DNA from: VMCP01 sp964492925 | Lineage (GTDB): Bacteria > Bacteroidota > Bacteroidia > NS11-12g > UBA955 | Assembly (NCBI GenBank): GCA_964492925.1 | Contig: CAZBMF010000021.1 | Location: forward strand, 1 to 30,977 | DNA: 30,977 nt | Reading direction: 5' to 3' | In this document: in pieces, positions 23,522 through 30,977 of the stretch | How the letters are laid out: each line of letters begins with the position of its first letter | Position numbering within the stretch: position 1 is the stretch's first letter | Position numbers and translations under genes: made by a program | The notes under the pieces: model-generated | What the model was told of the DNA's origin: nothing | The model's database searches: none | The model's input: only the letters and a program-made list of their open reading frames with translations

Positions 23522-24164
23522 TTTGACAGCCATTTTTAATCCACTTCTGAAGTTGGGTAATCTGACAATTTGTTAATCTAGGGGAACCATAAGGAGGCAT
23601 TGGGCTATATCCATTTTGGCTGGTAAGTGAGCCAATTAAACGACCATTTAAAGCCACCGTTTTAACCCCAGCGTGGTTTGATAAATCAATTTGTGCAGAT
23701 GCATTGCTTCCTGAGTGGCATCCTGTACAATTTGACATAATTTTGGTTACTGCAGCACTGTAAGTGTATACGTTAGAATCGCATTGAACAGTGCAGTTTG
23801 TGCCATTTTTTGCACCAGCTGCAATCCAAGATTTCAAGTAAGACTTCTGCTCTCTTGTAAGAGAACCATTGGGTGGCATTTCTCCGTCAACAATCACTTC
23901 CCAAATTTCAGATCCGTCGGGATTTCCGGGTTTTATGCCTTTTTTCAAGATAGCATTGTAATTTGAGAGATCATATTTATCCGCGGCTGTAACTGCATCA
24001 TGGCAACCAGACATTGCACAATTTGAAACGAAAATGGGCAAAATATCGCGCTCAAAGCAAATACTATCACCATTGATAACTTCTAAATTCTCATGTTTGC
24101 ACGATTGCAAACCAATTGTTAGAATTGCAATTACTCCGATTACCGGAAGAATGATTTTTTTCAT
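23514..24164 (-). CDS. Di-haem c-type cytochrome lipoprotein with a CX4CH site
   Basis: The 216-residue protein has a lipobox IGLQSC (Cys22) and two haem-c modules that look like an internal duplication. The first (about 36-120) binds haem at CAMSGCH (49-55), a CX4CH spacing; the second (about 128-213) binds at the standard CTGCH (146-150). Each module carries a DLSN motif after the haem site and a candidate Met ligand (GEMPPNG, Met96; SPMPPYG, Met189), as in PSCyt1-type domains. Anchoring by the lipid would place it in the periplasm or on the outer membrane. It follows the YceI gene with no gap and overlaps the mono-haem gene. No haem maturation gene is nearby. Confidence 0.87.
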   Translation of the reverse strand: MKKIILPVIGVIAILTIGLQSCKHENLEVINGDSICFERDILPIFVSNCAMSGCHDAVTAADKYDLSNYNAILKKGIKPGNPDGSEIWEVIVDGEMPPNGSLTREQKSYLKSWIAAGAKNGTNCTVQCDSNVYTYSAAVTKIMSNCTGCHSGSNASAQIDLSNHAGVKTVALNGRLIGSLTSQNGYSPMPPYGSPRLTNCQITQLQKWIKNGCQND

Positions 24165-24719
24165 TTATTTCTTCTTTTTAGGCACCAAATTGCAGTTTAC
24201 TTTGATTGCAATTGCGTTTGATATAGAATTGACGTTGTTTTTGGGAATTTTAACGCCATAATCAGAACACAAAATGTTGAAATTTGCCAACAAATTGATT
24301 GTATTGCCTTTCACTGTTATTTTCCCCGGAACTGTTACCTCTTTTGTAACACCGTGCATCTCCAACGTTCCTTCTGCCACAACATCATAAACCCCATCTG
24401 CATTAAACTTCACTGCCGATAGATCTTTAATTTTACCCTTAAAAGTACTATTCGGAAAAGTTGCCGATTCCATGTAATTCTCTTGAAAATGTGTTTGCAT
24501 CAATGCTTTTTCAAATTGAAATGAATTTACAGGAACTTTGAATTGTATAACCCCTTTATCTGCAGATACGGCAGCAGAAACCTGGTTGTTTTGTGCAGAA
24601 AATTCTTCAAATTTGGTTGTACTCACAAAATCAACATTTCCAGTTGAAGTAGAATAAACCTGTGCATTCAAGGTCATTCCGACCAACAAGAGCACCGCGA
24701 AAACAGTTATTTTTTTCAT
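24165..24719 (-). CDS. YceI-family periplasmic lipid-binding protein
   Basis: The 184-residue protein begins MKKITVFAVLLLVGMTLNAQ (signal peptide) and has the YceI lipocalin-like fold pattern: VDFVSTTKFEEFSAQNN, FKVPVNSFQFEKALMQTHFQENYMESATFP, FKGKIKDLS and EMHGVTKEVTVPGK. YceI proteins bind polyisoprenoid or other amphiphilic ligands in the periplasm; here a quinone-like or isoprenoid ligand would fit the neighbouring cytochromes, but this is inference. A TTG frame start at 24725 is less likely. It is the second gene of the six-gene operon, directly abutting the di-haem gene. The tail is very basic (PKKKK). Confidence 0.9.
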   Translation of the reverse strand: MKKITVFAVLLLVGMTLNAQVYSTSTGNVDFVSTTKFEEFSAQNNQVSAAVSADKGVIQFKVPVNSFQFEKALMQTHFQENYMESATFPNSTFKGKIKDLSAVKFNADGVYDVVAEGTLEMHGVTKEVTVPGKITVKGNTINLLANFNILCSDYGVKIPKNNVNSISNAIAIKVNCNLVPKKKK

Positions 24720-24725
24720 AATCAA

Positions 24726-25172
24726 TTATTTTTTTAAATCACAACGGGTAAAATTCAACACTACTTCAGACAATAAATCATCTTCAGATTCCGGTTTTGT
24801 TACACCACTGCACTCGCATTGTAATTTCACTTTATCTCCAGCTACCACTTTGCCTAACACCTCCAAATTGGACTCATGGAAATTTGCATTTATAACAAAA
24901 TCTTCAACCCCACTTTTGAGAACCAAGGTTTTTGAGCGTCCGTTTTCAGCGATACTTTCAATTTCCGCATCAAATTCAATTGATTTACCTGTGTATTTTG
25001 CGCTAAATTTAGGCGCATCCAATGAATTCGATTCTTTAATGACCTCGCTTAAATTCATGGTGAAATCAGGTGTTCCATCACTCACAAATTCTGATGGTTT
25101 CGTGTATAAATAATACCCAATTGCTCCGCCAATCAACAACAACGCTAATACTCCGAATATAATTTTTTTCAT
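24726..25172 (-). CDS. Membrane-anchored OB-fold (tRNA_anti-like) protein
   Basis: The 148-residue protein starts at ATG 25172 with an N-terminal anchor helix (about 4-23, IIFGVLALLLIGGAIGYYLY). The remaining 120 residues fit an OB-fold of the 'tRNA_anti-like' group seen in Bacteroidota: LSEVIKESNSLDAPKFSAKYTGKSIEFDAEIESI, LVLKSG, VINANFHE, and GDKVKLQCECSGV...LNFTRCDL. The name does not imply tRNA binding; exported members are of unknown role. It is the first gene of the six-gene operon, seven bases before YceI, and is divergent from the amidohydrolase gene. Confidence 0.78.
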   Translation of the reverse strand: MKKIIFGVLALLLIGGAIGYYLYTKPSEFVSDGTPDFTMNLSEVIKESNSLDAPKFSAKYTGKSIEFDAEIESIAENGRSKTLVLKSGVEDFVINANFHESNLEVLGKVVAGDKVKLQCECSGVTKPESEDDLLSEVVLNFTRCDLKK

Positions 25173-25230
25173 AATCAATAAAATAAGTTCAAATATTTCT
25201 TGAAATTTGTATTCGTTATTACAAATCACA

Positions 25231-26931
25231 ATGTACTACTACAACAACAAATATAATACCAAATTATTGCAAATCTTTGTAAGTATATTTTTTGCATTTT
25301 CCACAATTTCTGGACTAAAGGCACAGAGAAACATAGAAATTCATACCGCAAAAAAAATCTATGTAGCTGATACTCAAATGAACACCGTTGAAGCCATTGC
25401 CATACAGGGGGGTATGATTCAACAAACGGGCAGTTTAATTGACTTACAAAAAAAATTCAGCTCAGCGAAAATCATCAAGCACAAAGGCTATCTTTATCCA
25501 GGATTCATTGATGCCCATTGCCATTTCCTCGCATATTGCAGGGGCACAAAGGAATTGAATGTTTTTGGAGTTAAAAGTCCCTCTAAAATTGCCAAAATGG
25601 CAAAAAAGTTTTCAAAAAAAACAAACCGTCAATGGGTTGTTGGCCGTGGTTGGGATCAAAATTTATGGGACAATCATAACTTTCCTACCAAAGAAATGCT
25701 CGACCAAGCAGTCAATAAAAAACCTGTTTGTTTGTCGAGGGTCGATGGACATGCTGTTTGGATCAATTCAAAAGCCATTGAAGTTTTAAAATTGAACTTA
25801 GATACAAACATTTTAGGAGGTGAAATTGTAAAAGATAAGTCAGGTAAGCCAACCGGTATTTTTATTGACAATGCTGCTGATTGGATTACTTCACAAATTC
25901 CAAAACTAGATGAAGAAACTCTTTCGCAAGCTGTAAAAAAAGGGCTGCAACAGGTTTACGCCAACGGACTCACCACCATTGATGAAGCCGGTTTAGATTA
26001 TTCCGATATTCTATTCATCGATAAACTTCAAAAAAGCAATCAATTCCATCTACGGGTTTATGCCATGTTGAGTTTCAATCCTGAAAACATTCAAATTACC
26101 ATGTCTCAAAATCCTTTTTTCGACCATCCAACGTTAAATGTTCGTAGCATGAAGTTTTATTTAGACGGTGCTCTCGGATCGCGAGGCGCCTTGTTGAAAC
26201 ATGATTATTGCGACAGGAATGGTCATCGTGGATTACAACTCATGAAAATGAGTGATTTGGAATTGTGGAGCGCAATATTGTTGCAAAAAAATTATCAAGT
26301 TTGTGTACACGCAATTGGAGATAGCGCCAACTCATTATTATTGAAAAGTTATAAGAAATTAATTCCAAACGATGCCAATCTTCGTTGGAGAATCGAACAT
26401 GCACAAATTGTTTCTCCTAAGGAAATGAAAATTTTCAACGAAAAACACATCATTCCAAGCGTTCAACCTACACATGCAACATCGGATGCTCCTTGGGCGC
26501 TCAATAGACTTTGCTTTGATACTACTTCTGTCAAAAAATCAATTCATGGCAATCCAATTACAGGTGTTTACGGTTATAAAAATTTACTAAATAACGCCAA
26601 AATATTGGCATTGGGAACAGATTTCCCCGTTGAAAACATCTCAACTTTGGCTACGTTCTATGCTGCCACCCAACGAAAAGACATTGCCGGAACATTAAAA
26701 GTTCCATTTTTACCAAAACAAGCCATTTCTAGAAAAGAAGCCCTACTAGGAATGACACTTTGGGCTGCTTATTCCAATTTTGAAGACCACATTAAAGGTA
26801 GTTTAGAAACGGGGAAATTTGCAGATTTCGTAGAACTGGATTCAGATCTTCTCGAAGCAGAACCCATTGTCCTTCAAAAAGCAAAAATTCTAAAAACATA
26901 TATCAACGGCCAACTGGTTTGGGAAATGTGA
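25231..26931 (+). CDS. Secreted amidohydrolase (YtcJ-like, amidohydrolase_3)
   Basis: The 566-residue protein starts at ATG 25231 with an export signal (hydrophobic LLQIFVSIFFAFSTISGLKAQ). It has the metal-dependent hydrolase fold of the YtcJ/LAF3 group. Visible motifs are GFIDAHCHF with metal HxH at 96-98, VGRGWDQNLW, DGHAVWINS, MKFYLDGALGSRGA, VCVHAIGDSAN, WRIEHAQIV and LGTDFPVE with the catalytic Asp. The substrate is unknown; amide, imide or formamide hydrolysis is typical. It is followed after about 46 bases by the exporter adaptor gene on the same strand, perhaps as one operon. Upstream, the divergent space to the OB-fold gene is only about 58 bases. Confidence 0.88.
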   Translation: MYYYNNKYNTKLLQIFVSIFFAFSTISGLKAQRNIEIHTAKKIYVADTQMNTVEAIAIQGGMIQQTGSLIDLQKKFSSAKIIKHKGYLYPGFIDAHCHFLAYCRGTKELNVFGVKSPSKIAKMAKKFSKKTNRQWVVGRGWDQNLWDNHNFPTKEMLDQAVNKKPVCLSRVDGHAVWINSKAIEVLKLNLDTNILGGEIVKDKSGKPTGIFIDNAADWITSQIPKLDEETLSQAVKKGLQQVYANGLTTIDEAGLDYSDILFIDKLQKSNQFHLRVYAMLSFNPENIQITMSQNPFFDHPTLNVRSMKFYLDGALGSRGALLKHDYCDRNGHRGLQLMKMSDLELWSAILLQKNYQVCVHAIGDSANSLLLKSYKKLIPNDANLRWRIEHAQIVSPKEMKIFNEKHIIPSVQPTHATSDAPWALNRLCFDTTSVKKSIHGNPITGVYGYKNLLNNAKILALGTDFPVENISTLATFYAATQRKDIAGTLKVPFLPKQAISRKEALLGMTLWAAYSNFEDHIKGSLETGKFADFVELDSDLLEAEPIVLQKAKILKTYINGQLVWEM

Positions 26932-26977
26932 CATTTGTCATTTTAATACATAAACAAAAAATCGAATTTTGAAACAA

Positions 26978-28048
26978 ATGAACAAATTCTCTCTCTCTGT
27001 CATTTCAATTTTTATTGTGATTTCAATTGGCTGCAAGAACAAAGTGGAATCCATAAAATTAACCAAAACAGACATCGTTGAATCCGTTTATGCAAGTGCT
27101 AAAATAAAAGCTGTAAATCAATATAGCCAAAGACTTACTATCGGCGGAAAATTAATTAAATACTTGGTTAGTGAAGGCGATTTGGTAATGAGTGGGCAAC
27201 CTTTAGCTTTGTTAGAGAACACTTCACCAGAATTGACTGTAAGAAATGCCGAAATGGCGCTTCAAATCACTGAGGAAAATCAGAAACAATTGAATGAATT
27301 GTCGTTACAAACCAACAGTGCCAAAAATCAAATGCAATTTGATTCTGTAAATTATAAAAAACAGTTCAATTTATTCAAAAAAGACATAGGCACTCAAAAT
27401 CAATTGGATGCCTTCAAATTAAAGTACGAAACAAGTAAGAATCTTTATTGGGGAATCAAAGAACGCTTGGAAGCACAGCGACAAATTGTCCGTAGGTCAA
27501 AAGAGCAAGCAAAAAACAACTTAGACATTGCTCGAAAAAATAATTCGGATTTCACCATCACAAGTTACATCGATGGAAAAATATATTCCTTGCCTTATAA
27601 AATGGGTGAAACCGTTGTACCTCAACAAGAATTTGCGATCATTGGAGATGCCAATAGATTTTATTTAGAGATGGAAATAGACGAGGCAGAAATTTCTAAA
27701 ATTAAAATTGGACAAACAGTCATTGTGAAGTTGGAAGCCTATTCTGAAGTGTTCAAAGCAAGAATTTCTAACATTCACCCTGCACTAGATTCCAAAACTC
27801 AATCTTTTAAAATTGAGGGTATTTTTGAGGGACAAACCCCGGTTTTTTACCCTGGATTAACGGCTGAAGCCAATATTGTCACAAACACTAAAAAGGATGC
27901 CCATGTGATTCCGTTAACATATTTAATTGATAACAAATATGTTAAAACTGCCAATGGCAACATTGAAGTAAAAACGGGTTTGAGGAATTTTACCCATATT
28001 GAAATAGTGGGTGGAATTGACAGTGGCACTGAAATTTTGAAACCTTAA
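26978..28048 (+). CDS. Lipoprotein membrane-fusion (adaptor) subunit of an ABC exporter
   Basis: The 356-residue protein has a lipobox (VISIGC, Cys19) and the layout of a HlyD/MacA-type adaptor. A first lipoyl half (GGKLIKYLVSEGDLVMSGQPLALLEN), a coiled-coil hairpin (about 75-185), a second half (ITSYIDGKIYSLPYKMGETVVPQQ) and a beta-barrel (FYLEMEIDEAEISKIKIGQTVIVKLE) are visible. ATG 26978 is preferred over the TTG at 26969. It would bridge the inner-membrane ABC complex to an outer-membrane channel; no TolC-like gene is in the window. The stop overlaps the permease ATG by one base (TAATG). Lipid anchoring instead of a membrane helix is a noted feature. Confidence 0.88.
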   Translation: MNKFSLSVISIFIVISIGCKNKVESIKLTKTDIVESVYASAKIKAVNQYSQRLTIGGKLIKYLVSEGDLVMSGQPLALLENTSPELTVRNAEMALQITEENQKQLNELSLQTNSAKNQMQFDSVNYKKQFNLFKKDIGTQNQLDAFKLKYETSKNLYWGIKERLEAQRQIVRRSKEQAKNNLDIARKNNSDFTITSYIDGKIYSLPYKMGETVVPQQEFAIIGDANRFYLEMEIDEAEISKIKIGQTVIVKLEAYSEVFKARISNIHPALDSKTQSFKIEGIFEGQTPVFYPGLTAEANIVTNTKKDAHVIPLTYLIDNKYVKTANGNIEVKTGLRNFTHIEIVGGIDSGTEILKP

Positions 28049-29310
28049 TGGCCAATTCTGTACTTTTCACCATTGCAAAGACCCATTTATGGGCCAGAAA
28101 AAAGCAATCTGCCATTGCTGCATTAGGCGTTACTTTTGGCATTGGTACTTTTATCATTTTGGTTAGTTTTATGACGGGATTAAATGGATTGTTGGATGGA
28201 CTGATTTTAAACAGGACACCTCATATTCGCATTTACAATGAAATTAAACCCAGTAAACAACAACCCATAGACCTTGACCGCAATTATAAGCGTTCAATGA
28301 ATGTGGTTCATTCTATTAAGCCCAAAAACTCTCAAGCCAGTGTTTTAAACAACCAAGGAATCATGAATGCCCTTCGGGCAGATAAAAGAGTAAAAGGCGT
28401 TACGCCACAGGTTTCTACACGTATTTTTTACCAATCTGGCAGCATTCTGTTAAATGGAAACCTTATTGGTATTGATGTTTTAGAAGAAACTAGATTGTAC
28501 AACTTCCAACAATATATTGTAAATGGATTACCACAAGATTTGGTGAGTACCGATAATGGGGTAATTTTGGGAATTGGAGTAGCTGAAAAATTATCGCTAA
28601 AGGTGGGTGACTATGTTCAAATGGTTACACAAAATGGCTCAATCATTCGGTTAAAAATTGTGGGATTTTTTCAAAGTGGATTGGCCGATATCGACAAATT
28701 ACAAAGTTATACCAACATTAAAACTGCTCAAAAAGCAGCGGGAGAAGCGAGCAATTACATCACCGATATCAGCGTTAAACTATTTGATATTGAATTGGCG
28801 AAACCAATGACCGATGAAATCACACATAACCACCCAGAAATCAATGCCGTAGATATTAAAACTGCCAATGCACAATTCGAAACGGGCACATCTGTGAGAA
28901 ACATTATTACCTATGCGGTGTCAATTACGCTGCTCATTGTGGCAGGCTTTGGAATCTACAATATTTTAAACATGATGATTTATGAAAAAATGGCCGATAT
29001 CGCCATTTTAAAAGCAACTGGATTCTCTGGTTTCGATGTTAAAAAAATCTTCATTTTTGAAGCACTGCTCATTGGCATTGTTGGGGGCATTTTAGGCTTA
29101 ATTATGGGGCTTGCTGTATCTTATTTGATCAGTATTTCTCCTTTTGAAACTCAAGCCATTCCAACCATTAAAACTTTTCCTGTAAATTTTAATCCATTGT
29201 ATTACTTGATTGGTTCTGTTTTTGCCATAGTAACAACCTTTTTTGCCGGTTACTTACCCGCCAGAAAGGCCAGTAAAATTGATCCAGTTGAAATAATTAG
29301 GGGACAATAA
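28048..29310 (+). CDS. FtsX/MacB-type ABC permease
   Basis: The 420-residue protein has one N-terminal membrane helix (about 20-42), a large periplasmic MacB_PCD domain and three C-terminal helices of the FtsX domain (about 290-313, 333-360, 383-403). The end reads YLPARKASKIDPVEIIRGQ, the standard FtsX-domain finish. In MacB the ATPase is fused; here it is the next gene, as in LolCDE-like systems. With the adaptor it would act as a mechanotransmission-type exporter. It is coupled to the adaptor gene and starts the ATPase gene two bases later. Confidence 0.9.
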   Translation: MANSVLFTIAKTHLWARKKQSAIAALGVTFGIGTFIILVSFMTGLNGLLDGLILNRTPHIRIYNEIKPSKQQPIDLDRNYKRSMNVVHSIKPKNSQASVLNNQGIMNALRADKRVKGVTPQVSTRIFYQSGSILLNGNLIGIDVLEETRLYNFQQYIVNGLPQDLVSTDNGVILGIGVAEKLSLKVGDYVQMVTQNGSIIRLKIVGFFQSGLADIDKLQSYTNIKTAQKAAGEASNYITDISVKLFDIELAKPMTDEITHNHPEINAVDIKTANAQFETGTSVRNIITYAVSITLLIVAGFGIYNILNMMIYEKMADIAILKATGFSGFDVKKIFIFEALLIGIVGGILGLIMGLAVSYLISISPFETQAIPTIKTFPVNFNPLYYLIGSVFAIVTTFFAGYLPARKASKIDPVEIIRGQ

Positions 29311-29312
29311 CC

Positions 29313-29990
29313 ATGAATCCATTAATTCAAGTAAAAAACGTCAACAAATATTTCCATGACCCAATAGACATTCAGGTGTTGAAAAACATTTCACTGTCTG
29401 TTAACCAGGGTGAATTTGTTTCAATTATGGGAAAATCTGGTTGTGGTAAAAGTACGTTGTTGTACATTTTGAGTACGATGGACACCGATTACATGGGTGA
29501 AATCTATTTGAACAATGAGCTACTCAGTGGAATGACAGCCAATCAATTGGCGGTTGTGAGAAATGAACATATTGGTTTTGTTTTCCAATTTCATTATTTA
29601 CTTCCTGAATTTTCTGTTCTTCACAATGTTATGATGCCTGCTTTAAAACTTGGCAAAAAAAGTCCAGAAGAGATTGAGCACGACGCTCTTTCAAAGCTGA
29701 AGTTGCTCGACATAGAAGATCAGGCGTTAAAGATGGCTTCTCAAATTTCTGGGGGACAAAAGCAGCGAGTTGCAATTGCGCGCGCACTGATAAATAACCC
29801 GAGTATTATCATGGGCGATGAACCTACGGGGAATTTGGATTCCAAGAATGCGTCTATGGTATTCGACATTTTCAAGGAGTTGACACATGAATTCAATACT
29901 TCGTTATTGATTGTAACACACGATCCCGATTTTGCCTCTAAAACAGATAGGATTATCGAAATGGCTGATGGTGAAATCGTTAGGCAATAA
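29313..29990 (+). CDS. LolD/MacB-type ABC transporter ATPase
   Basis: The 225-residue ATPase has Walker A GKSGCGKST at 40-48, Q-loop Gln92 (FVFQFHYLLPEF), signature ISGGQKQR at 145-152, Walker B IIMGDEPTGNLD at 165-176 and the switch His in IVTHDPD. The GNLDSKNA and FQFHYLLPEFSVLHNVMMP segments are those of the LolD/MacB/FtsE group. It powers the FtsX-type permease upstream. The substrate (lipoprotein, peptide, antibiotic or glycolipid) is not evident. It is the last gene of the operon; a tRNA promoter follows about 30 bases later. Confidence 0.93.
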   Translation: MNPLIQVKNVNKYFHDPIDIQVLKNISLSVNQGEFVSIMGKSGCGKSTLLYILSTMDTDYMGEIYLNNELLSGMTANQLAVVRNEHIGFVFQFHYLLPEFSVLHNVMMPALKLGKKSPEEIEHDALSKLKLLDIEDQALKMASQISGGQKQRVAIARALINNPSIIMGDEPTGNLDSKNASMVFDIFKELTHEFNTSLLIVTHDPDFASKTDRIIEMADGEIVRQ

Positions 29991-30022
29991 TGAATTTTGC
30001 CTAATGTTTTTTTCAAAGATTA

Positions 30023-30054
30023 TTTGAATTTGAATATAAATTTCACTATCTTTG
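30023..30054 (+). promoter_or_regulatory. Promoter of tRNA-Cys
   Basis: TTTG at 30023-30026 and TATCTTTG at 30047-30054 are 20 bases apart, a textbook Bacteroidota -33/-7 pair. The tRNA 5' end lies 14 bases after the -7 element. Confidence 0.7.
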
Positions 30055-30067
30055 CATCCCTGTAAAA

Positions 30068-30138
30068 GGTCGGATGGCCGAGCGGCTAGGCACGGGTCTG
30101 CAAAACCCTTTACAGCGGTTCGAATCCGCTTCCGACCT
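30068..30138 (+). tRNA. tRNA-Cys (GCA)
   Basis: The acceptor stem GGTCGGA (30068-30074) pairs with TCCGACC (30131-30137), and the discriminator is U at 30138, as expected for tRNA-Cys. The D-arm stem is GCC/GGC. The anticodon loop CTGCAAA carries GCA at 30100-30102. The T-arm AGCGG-TTCGAAT-CCGCT is perfect. The outermost anticodon-stem pair (30093/30109) is a C/U mismatch. CCA is not encoded. Confidence 0.95.
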
Positions 30139-30140
30139 CA

Positions 30141-30169
30141 AAAAAAAGCTCCTTTTAGGAGCTTTTTTT
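30141..30169 (+). terminator. Intrinsic terminator after tRNA-Cys
   Basis: A 13-bp stem (30141-30153 with 30157-30169, core AGCTCCT/AGGAGCT) with a TTT loop and a run of seven T directly follows the tRNA. The A-run on the other side lets it also work for the converging vanZ-like transcript. Confidence 0.85.
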
Positions 30170-30186
30170 ATGATATGGTTATTATA

Positions 30187-30603
30187 CTATTTGAGTCTTG
30201 CAAATCTGCGAGAGTACATGAATATAACAACTAATCCTAGAAAGTCACACAACAAATCCAACCACTCTGCGCTTCTTCCCCAATTTAATTTCCATTGTAA
30301 GAGTTCAATGATTGCTCCCAAAATTGTGGCAATACCAATAAAGTATAATGCTTGTATATTTTTATGAGCCAATGTATCATTGGTTAAAGCATTGTTACCA
30401 ACAGAGGATTGTTTTGTTAAAAAGGTTAAGTCAAAAATGACATACCAAATGGCCCAAAAGGTAAAATGTGCAATTTTATCGGGATGGAGGTTTTCGAGCC
30501 AAATTGGAAAACTTGACCCACTGTGAGATTTGGGTTTTAGGGTAAGGAATAAAATAAAAAATCCCCACAAAATTGTGGGGATTAGTTTGATTGTTTTATG
30601 CAT
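30187..30603 (-). CDS. VanZ-like small membrane protein
   Basis: The 138-residue protein has four hydrophobic segments (about 6-22, 45-62, 83-100, 112-132). It shows the VanZ-like pattern: DKIAHFTFWAIWY, then GAIIELLQ, and RSAEWLDLLCDFLGLV. The function is unknown in most bacteria; the name does not indicate glycopeptide resistance. It starts 12 bases after the gcvH stop, a neighbour pair common in Bacteroidota as I recall. A terminator-like hairpin lies within codons 7-15. Confidence 0.82.
   Translation of the reverse strand: MHKTIKLIPTILWGFFILFLTLKPKSHSGSSFPIWLENLHPDKIAHFTFWAIWYVIFDLTFLTKQSSVGNNALTNDTLAHKNIQALYFIGIATILGAIIELLQWKLNWGRSAEWLDLLCDFLGLVVIFMYSRRFARLK
30560..30583 (-). terminator. 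Terminator-like hairpin inside the start of the vanZ-like gene
   Basis: On the minus strand AATCCCCACAA pairs perfectly over 11 bp with TTGTGGGGATT (two-base loop), followed by a T-rich stretch (TTTTATTTTATT). It is placed to end gcvH transcripts, yet lies in the coding region of the next gene. Confidence 0.5.
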
Positions 30604-30615
30604 TTAAATCACAAA

Positions 30616-30977
30616 TTACGCACCAATTAAGGCTTTGTAGTCTGCAGCGCTCAATAAACCATCTACTTCTGAAGGGTTGGTCAAGTTGATTTTCACCATC
30701 CAACCATCTCCATAAGGATCAGAGTTAACAGACTCAGGGCTGTTATCTAAACCAGCATTCACTTCAGTGATTTCACCACTTACAGGCATAAACAATTCGC
30801 TTACGGTTTTTACCGCTTCTACGCTACCAAACATAGCATGAGCGTCTAATGTTTCACCTTCAGTTGCGATATCTACGAAAACGATATCACCCAATTCACT
30901 TTGAGCAAAATCAGTAATTCCTACTGTTGCAGTGTTTCCCTCAACCAAAATCCACTCGTGATCTTTGGTATATTTTA
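30616..30977 (-). CDS. gcvH: Glycine cleavage system H protein (5' end outside window)
   Basis: The open frame continues to the window edge, reading KYTKDHEWILVEGNTATVG, so the true start is beyond 30977; an apparent internal start near 30948 is not the real one. GcvH carries the lipoyl-bound aminomethyl group between the P, T and L proteins in glycine degradation. The lipoylation site is in FGSVEAVKTVSEL, with the Lys of VEAVK. GITDFAQSELGDIVFVD and NSDPYGDGWMVKI are family hallmarks. About 120 residues are visible of the usual 125-130. It precedes the vanZ-like gene by 12 bases. Confidence 0.95.
   Translation of the reverse strand, partial: KYTKDHEWILVEGNTATVGITDFAQSELGDIVFVDIATEGETLDAHAMFGSVEAVKTVSELFMPVSGEITEVNAGLDNSPESVNSDPYGDGWMVKINLTNPSEVDGLLSAADYKALIGA

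Noticed and set aside
24726..25172. OB-fold protein as a tRNA-binding or translation factor.
   Set aside because: It has an N-terminal membrane anchor and sits in an exported redox-type operon, so a cytoplasmic tRNA role is unlikely despite the domain name.
30187..30603. VanZ-like protein as a teicoplanin-resistance determinant.
   Set aside because: The family is widespread and no other van genes are present; it is a general small membrane protein next to gcvH.

Overview
The window looks like a draft-genome contig from a Bacteroidota bacterium (flavobacterial or sphingobacterial type; I cannot place it to family). The evidence is AT-rich DNA, promoters of the Bacteroidota form (TTTG about 20 bp upstream of TAnnTTTG), few Shine-Dalgarno sites, a protein with a type IX secretion (T9SS) C-terminal sorting domain, DUF4290 next to murA, Rho with a large disordered insert, DUF5777/DUF5723-type outer-membrane proteins and an Asp-type MurA. 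One run of 10 Ns lies inside kmo.

Layout. 1-1440 (+): tail of an unknown gene, an Ldh2-family malate/L-lactate dehydrogenase and a small membrane protein. 1444-2775 (-): kynurenine 3-monooxygenase, split by the assembly gap. 2840-4612 (+): NodB-type polysaccharide deacetylase followed by a membrane GT2 glycosyltransferase. 4687-6939 (+): FecA-like TonB-dependent receptor behind a promoter carrying two Fur-like boxes. 6936-8902 (-): TetR-fold protein translationally coupled to an ABC1/UbiB-family kinase. 8989-11299 (+): DUF4290 protein, murA and a small membrane protein. 11296-14161 (-): a DUF5723-like outer-membrane protein and a T9SS cargo protein separated by a strong hairpin terminator. 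14269-15339 (-): SDR oxidoreductase and an acidic-tailed small protein. 15525-17294 (-): rho. 17482-18174 (-): ferredoxin-NADP reductase-like protein.

18218-21360 (+): a secreted protein of the family often called 'asparagine synthetase B', coupled by TAATG to a GT-C/GT39 membrane glycosyltransferase. 21376-25172 (-): a compact six-gene operon encoding a membrane-anchored OB-fold protein, YceI, two haem-c lipoproteins and two paralogous DUF5777 beta-barrels. It reads as an uncharacterised periplasm-to-outer-membrane redox or transport module and is the best candidate here for an undescribed system. 25231-29990 (+): secreted amidohydrolase, then a tripartite ABC exporter (lipoprotein adaptor, FtsX/MacB-type permease, LolD/MacB-type ATPase). 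30068-30138 (+): tRNA-Cys with its own promoter and terminator. 30187-30977 (-): VanZ-like membrane protein and gcvH (5' end beyond the window).

Most genes are envelope-related (peptidoglycan, polysaccharide, outer-membrane proteins, export) mixed with housekeeping genes. I see no transposase, integrase, phage gene, CRISPR array or rRNA. No gene-free stretch exceeds about 190 bases; the largest are 15340-15524 and 17295-17481.
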